Positions 34,912 through 37,973 of a stretch of 37,973 nt of DNA are shown piece by piece (positions within the stretch are counted from its first letter, which is position 1; each line of letters begins with the position of its first letter). The notes under the pieces are model-generated. The model was not told where the DNA came from. It was given only the letters and a program-made list of their open reading frames with translations, and made no database searches. The position numbers and the translations under genes are program-made. This stretch comes from Paracoccus binzhouensis. GTDB lineage: Bacteria; Pseudomonadota; Alphaproteobacteria; Rhodobacterales; Rhodobacteraceae. The stretch spans positions 1 to 37,973 of the forward strand of contig NZ_JAEHFP010000032.1 in the NCBI RefSeq assembly GCF_016446475.1, given 5' to 3'.

Positions 34912-36426
34912 TCAGTGATTGGTGGCTACGGCGATGGCCTCGCCATCCCGGTCGGCGTAGGTCAGGCCCTTGGGCGCGATCAGCCAGTAGAACAGCGCAC
35001 CCAGCCCGGCGGCGATGAACCACGAGAACTGTGACAGCGCATGCAGTGCCGGTAGGAAGGCGAACATCAGCGAGATCGCGGCCGAAGGGATCAGCGCCTT
35101 GATCGCCGCCGGGTTGATGCCGTTCACATAGTGATAGGGGCCGGCCGTATCGTCGCTGTAAAGCGCCGGCACGTCCACATGCTGTTTGCGGATCAGCCAA
35201 TAGTCGGCCATCACGATCCCGAACAGCGGGCCGAGAAACGCCCCCAGGCCGCCCAGGAAATAGACGATCACGATCGGCGAGTTGTAGAGATTCCAAGGCA
35301 GGATCACGAAGCCGATGACGGCGCTGACCACGGCGGCGCGGCGGAAGTTCAGGTGCCGCGGCATCAGGTTCGCCAGCGCGAAGGCGGGGGCGACGAAATT
35401 CGCCATCAGGTTCACCGCGATGGTCAGGATCAGCAGCGACAGGCTGGCCAGGATCAGCAGCGGCTTGTTCGGGATCTTCTGCACCACATCGGTCGGGCTC
35501 TGGATCAGCGTGCCGTCGATCACCAGCTGCCCGCCGGTCAGGATCACCACGATCATGCCAAAGATCAACATGTTGATCGGGATGCCCCAGAAATTGCCCA
35601 TGACCACCGCCCGGCGCGAGATCGCGCCGCGGGTGAAGTCGCAGAAGTTCAGAACGAAGGTTCCGTAGATCGCCACCCAGAGCGAGGCGCCGCCCAGGAT
35701 CTGCGCCCACATCGCACCGCCCGTCAGCGGGTTCGGCGGCGACCAGCGCAGCGCGCCGCCCGAGCTGTAGAGCACCCAGCCGGCCAGCGCGACGAAGGTG
35801 ATGAGGATGATCGGGCCGGCGAAGGCTTCGTATTTGCGGATGCTTTCCATGCCGTAGCAGGCGATGATGACCTGGACGATCCACAGGATGCTGAAGCTGA
35901 TCCAGCCCAGCACCGACAGGCCCAGCACCATCTGCTGCGACAGCGGCGCCAGGCTGGGGATCAGCGCGATCAGCAGCACGTCCAGCACCATCGAGGCCAG
36001 ATAGGTCTGGATACCGAACCAGACGATGGCGACACCGCCGCGGATCAGCGCCGGGATCTGTGCGCCGCGCGTGCCGAAGCTGATGCGGCTCATCACCGGG
36101 AAGGGCACGCCGGTCTTGATGCCCATGTAGCCCGACATGTTCAGCAGGACGAACAGGAACAGCGCGCCGAAGCTCAGTGCGCCCAGGATCTGCCAGGCGC
36201 CCAGGCCAAGCGCGAAAAGCCCGATGGCAAAGGAATAATTTCCCAGGCTGTGCACGTCGTTGGCCCAGAGGGCGAAGATGTTATAGGTGCTCCAGGTCCG
36301 CCCCTGTTGCTTGGTGGGTGCAAGGTCCTGGTTGTAAAGCCCGGGCGAAACCCCGGGCGGGATGGTTTCGTGCAGGGCGACGCCATGCAGGTGCTCGTGG
36401 CCGGTCTCGGCGGTGTTCGGATTCAT
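34912..36426 (-). CDS. NCS1-family nucleobase/hydantoin/allantoin:cation symporter
   Basis: This 504-residue permease of the Mhp1/PucI family has about 12 helices. It begins with NQDLAPTKQQGRTWSTYNIFALWANDVHSLGNYSFA, where the N-terminal LAP...R.W...N.F..W motif is diagnostic. GVPFPVMSRISFGTRGAQIPALIRGGVAIVWFGIQTY follows, with the substrate-contact Trp and Gln. LNFCDFTRGA and FGIVMADYWLIRKQ complete the signature. With the racemase it points to uptake of a hydantoin or allantoin-like compound, and the exact substrate is not readable. An AGGAG sequence precedes the ATG. It is divergent from a GntR regulator with palindromic sequence in the gap. Confidence 0.9.
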   Translation of the reverse strand: MNPNTAETGHEHLHGVALHETIPPGVSPGLYNQDLAPTKQQGRTWSTYNIFALWANDVHSLGNYSFAIGLFALGLGAWQILGALSFGALFLFVLLNMSGYMGIKTGVPFPVMSRISFGTRGAQIPALIRGGVAIVWFGIQTYLASMVLDVLLIALIPSLAPLSQQMVLGLSVLGWISFSILWIVQVIIACYGMESIRKYEAFAGPIILITFVALAGWVLYSSGGALRWSPPNPLTGGAMWAQILGGASLWVAIYGTFVLNFCDFTRGAISRRAVVMGNFWGIPINMLIFGMIVVILTGGQLVIDGTLIQSPTDVVQKIPNKPLLILASLSLLILTIAVNLMANFVAPAFALANLMPRHLNFRRAAVVSAVIGFVILPWNLYNSPIVIVYFLGGLGAFLGPLFGIVMADYWLIRKQHVDVPALYSDDTAGPYHYVNGINPAAIKALIPSAAISLMFAFLPALHALSQFSWFIAAGLGALFYWLIAPKGLTYADRDGEAIAVATNH

Positions 36427-36755
36427 CGCCGGCTCCTCCCGTTGCGCGGCCGGGCCGGATCATCCACAAGGACGGTGTCATGTTTTGCCGGCTGAGGCTT
36501 GCGCGAAAGCCTTGCCGCAGGGCGCGCCGCATTGCGACGGCCCAAGACCGTGATCGATGCCATGGTTACCTCCCGTTTCCTCTGGCAGCCGGCCCTTCCC
36601 CGGCACGGCAAGCCGAAACCTGGGCTTGCAGATAAAATGTTAGATGATATCTTTGTTAAACGTCTATTTAGAATGTCAGATATCACCTTATAGGAATTCT
36701 TTAAAATTTCCGCTTGGAATCATGACAGACTGACGGTGCCGGTAGGGGAAGACGG
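36427..36755. promoter_or_regulatory. divergent intergenic region between the NCS1 permease and GntR gene
   Basis: The AT-rich core (36630-36715) contains a near-perfect 10-bp inverted repeat, GATGATATCT (36643-36652) and AGATATCACC (36678-36687), with a single mismatch and a 25-base spacer. Each arm contains GATATC. A GntR-type operator controlling both divergent units would sit here. There is no gene in the GC-rich part next to the permease. Confidence 0.5.
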
Positions 36756-37418
36756 ATGGACGACATGCTGAACACGCGGGCGCTGGCCGCATTGACCCGG
36801 GCGCTGCGGCAGGGAGAGTTGCGCGCGGGCCAGTTCCTGTCGATGCCCCAGCTTGTCGATATCCTCAAGTTGCCGCTGGCGGCGGTGCGCGAGGCGGCAC
36901 GCCATGCCAGCAGTTCGGGCTGGCTTGAGATCATCCCCAAGCGCGGGGTGCAGATCCTCGAGGCGCGGCCCGAGGTGATCCGCGACAGCCTGGACCTGCG
37001 CATGGTGCTGGACCAGGAAGGGGCGCGGCGCAGGATATCGAACGACGCGCGACCGGAATCGCTGCCCGCCCTGCGCCAGGCGCATGAGCAGATGCTGGCC
37101 GCCGCGCGCGGTGCGCCGGCGCCCGAGCTTTCGCCGCGGGCCATCAAGGTCGATCTGTCGCTGCACGACTTTCTGGCCGAGGGGCTGGACAATCCGCTGC
37201 TGCGCGCAAGCTACGACGCCAACCGCATCCGCATCGCCATCATCCAGCGCGCCCGGCCCTTCGTGCAGGAGCGGATCCGCTCAGCGATGGAGGAGCATCT
37301 TGCGATCATCGACGCGCTGGAACGCCGCGACGCGCCGGGCGCGGTCGAGGCCATCGCCCATCATTGCGAACGCACACAGCATTGGTGGGGTGTGCTCACC
37401 TATCGACAGGCGGACTGA
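36756..37418 (+). CDS. GntR-family (FCD) transcriptional regulator
   Basis: This 220-residue regulator has an N-terminal winged helix-turn-helix (about residues 5-70: ALTRALRQGELRAGQFLSMPQLVDILKLPLAAVREAARHASSSGWLEIIPKRGV). A C-terminal FCD ligand domain follows, with metal-type residues in DLSLHDFLAEGLDNPLL, HLAIIDALERRDAPGAVEAIAHHCERT. It is divergent from the permease-racemase operon and probably senses a hydantoin/allantoin-related metabolite to control it. The ATG at 36756 has GGGGAAG in reach. It is not the same protein as the decayed FCD regulator at 755-1101. Confidence 0.9.
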   Translation: MDDMLNTRALAALTRALRQGELRAGQFLSMPQLVDILKLPLAAVREAARHASSSGWLEIIPKRGVQILEARPEVIRDSLDLRMVLDQEGARRRISNDARPESLPALRQAHEQMLAAARGAPAPELSPRAIKVDLSLHDFLAEGLDNPLLRASYDANRIRIAIIQRARPFVQERIRSAMEEHLAIIDALERRDAPGAVEAIAHHCERTQHWWGVLTYRQAD

Positions 37419-37553
37419 TTACGCTGGTTACGTTGACTTAATCAAAGGATTCCACGAGGGCCACATGGAACTTCTCCGGCACAGGGGGGCTTCATGTGGC
37501 ATTCGTCATCGGTGCCCATGCTCCGTCCCGCATGGAACCGCGCCGGATTTGCC

Positions 37554-37587
37554 GGGTGCTCCCACTCCTGAACGGGATGGAGCACCC
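37554..37587. repeat. 9-bp inverted repeat before the IS3-type remnant
   Basis: GGGTGCTCC (37554-37562) and GGAGCACCC (37579-37587) are perfect inverted copies separated by 16 bases. The second arm runs directly into the CTG that replaces the start codon of the IS3-type orfA. It may be part of the element's leader. Confidence 0.55.
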
Positions 37588-37832
37588 TGAGCAAGACGCC
37601 GAAGAATTCTTCTCCGGAAGTGCGCGAGCGCGCGGTTCGGCTGGTCCTGGACAATGAGGGCCAGCATGGATCGCGCTGGCTGGCGGTGATGTCGATTTCC
37701 GCGAAGATCGGTTGTGCGCCCCAGGCCCTGAACGAGTGGGTCAGGAAGGCAGAGGTCAACAGCGGCAAGCGCGCGGGCATCCCGAGCAATCTGGCCGAGA
37801 AGACGAAGGCGCTGGAGCGGGAGATCTGCAGC
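37587..37832 (+). pseudogene. IS3-type orfA (IS911-like) remnant
   Basis: The frame LSKTPKNSSPEVRERAVRLV continues as EGQHGSRWLAVMSISAKIGC and PQALNEWVRKAEVNSGKRAG, a good match to IS3-family OrfA helix-turn-helix proteins. The usual ATG before SKTPKN is CTG here (37587). The match ends at ALEREI (about 37832), before the leucine-zipper region, after which the sequence is unrelated and reaches a stop at 37868. No orfB (DDE integrase) follows within the window. Confidence 0.75.
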
Positions 37833-37973
37833 AGACTTACGAAGTGGCTGGCTCGCACTCCTTCATGATTGTGTGCAGGATCTACCACTACTTTGGCAGA
37901 AGTTTGTTGAGTATTTTTCGCCACTTCCTACGGCAGTGGGGACAGTTGGGCGGCGGCTGACTGAGCTGGATCA
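37833..37973. other. right edge, nothing recognised
   Basis: AT-rich sequence after the end of the orfA homology. I see no gene, repeat or hairpin that can be supported, and it may be the flank into which the remnant inserted or the product of a deletion. Confidence 0.4.

Overview
The window looks like a chromosomal segment of a high-GC alphaproteobacterium of the Rhodobacteraceae, most likely Paracoccus. The grounds are base composition and codon use, a B12-dependent NrdJ reductase, a divergent DUF6477/DUF6456-type pair, a PraR/PhrR-like XRE regulator and an IS5-family transposase of a kind I associate with Paracoccus. The genus is inference: there is no rRNA or tRNA gene and no CRISPR array in view.

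Left part (1-8.1 kb), amino-acid catabolism. A promoter and a triple-repeat leader precede a 65-residue four-cysteine protein. Next come two decayed divergent genes: an FCD/GntR regulator on the minus strand and a proline racemase-type gene on the plus strand. Both have lost their 5' halves, as if one deletion removed their shared promoter. Downstream are an intact ornithine cyclodeaminase/pyrroline-2-carboxylate reductase-type gene, an Lrp/AsnC regulator divergent from putA, and a glutamate dehydrogenase. Together these would take proline to glutamate to 2-oxoglutarate, and the damaged genes suggest a lost D-proline or hydroxyproline branch.

Middle part (8.1-25.9 kb), conserved housekeeping genes. 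In order: a Bax-inhibitor-1 membrane protein, a quinone-oxidoreductase-type MDR enzyme, an XRE regulator, a HisN-like phosphatase, MgtE overlapping 5-formyl-THF cyclo-ligase, NrdJ with an upstream region rich in inverted repeats, a small unknown protein, a DegP-type protease, an IalB-family exported protein, a HerA/DUF853 ATPase, the DUF6477/DUF6456 pair, a peroxiredoxin and LipA. Several convergent pairs share hairpin terminators. A minus-strand terminator with no gene before it (about 20.68 kb) marks a possible small RNA.

Right part (25.9-38 kb), accessory. It holds an MFS transporter, an unrecognised 5'-truncated ORF, a complete FecI-FecR-TonB receptor signalling module, then an insertion-sequence scar (an IS481-type fragment abutting a defective IS5-family element). 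After it come a hydantoin racemase-NCS1 permease operon with a divergent GntR regulator, and an IS3-type orfA remnant. The hydantoin/allantoin-type cassette sits between IS remnants and lacks hydrolase genes in view, so it may be a partly decayed or transferred module.

I did not find a clear-cut new multi-gene system. The best leads are the candidate small RNA, the four-cysteine protein with its repeated leader, the DUF6477/DUF6456 pair, and the double-ended deletion at about 1.1 kb.
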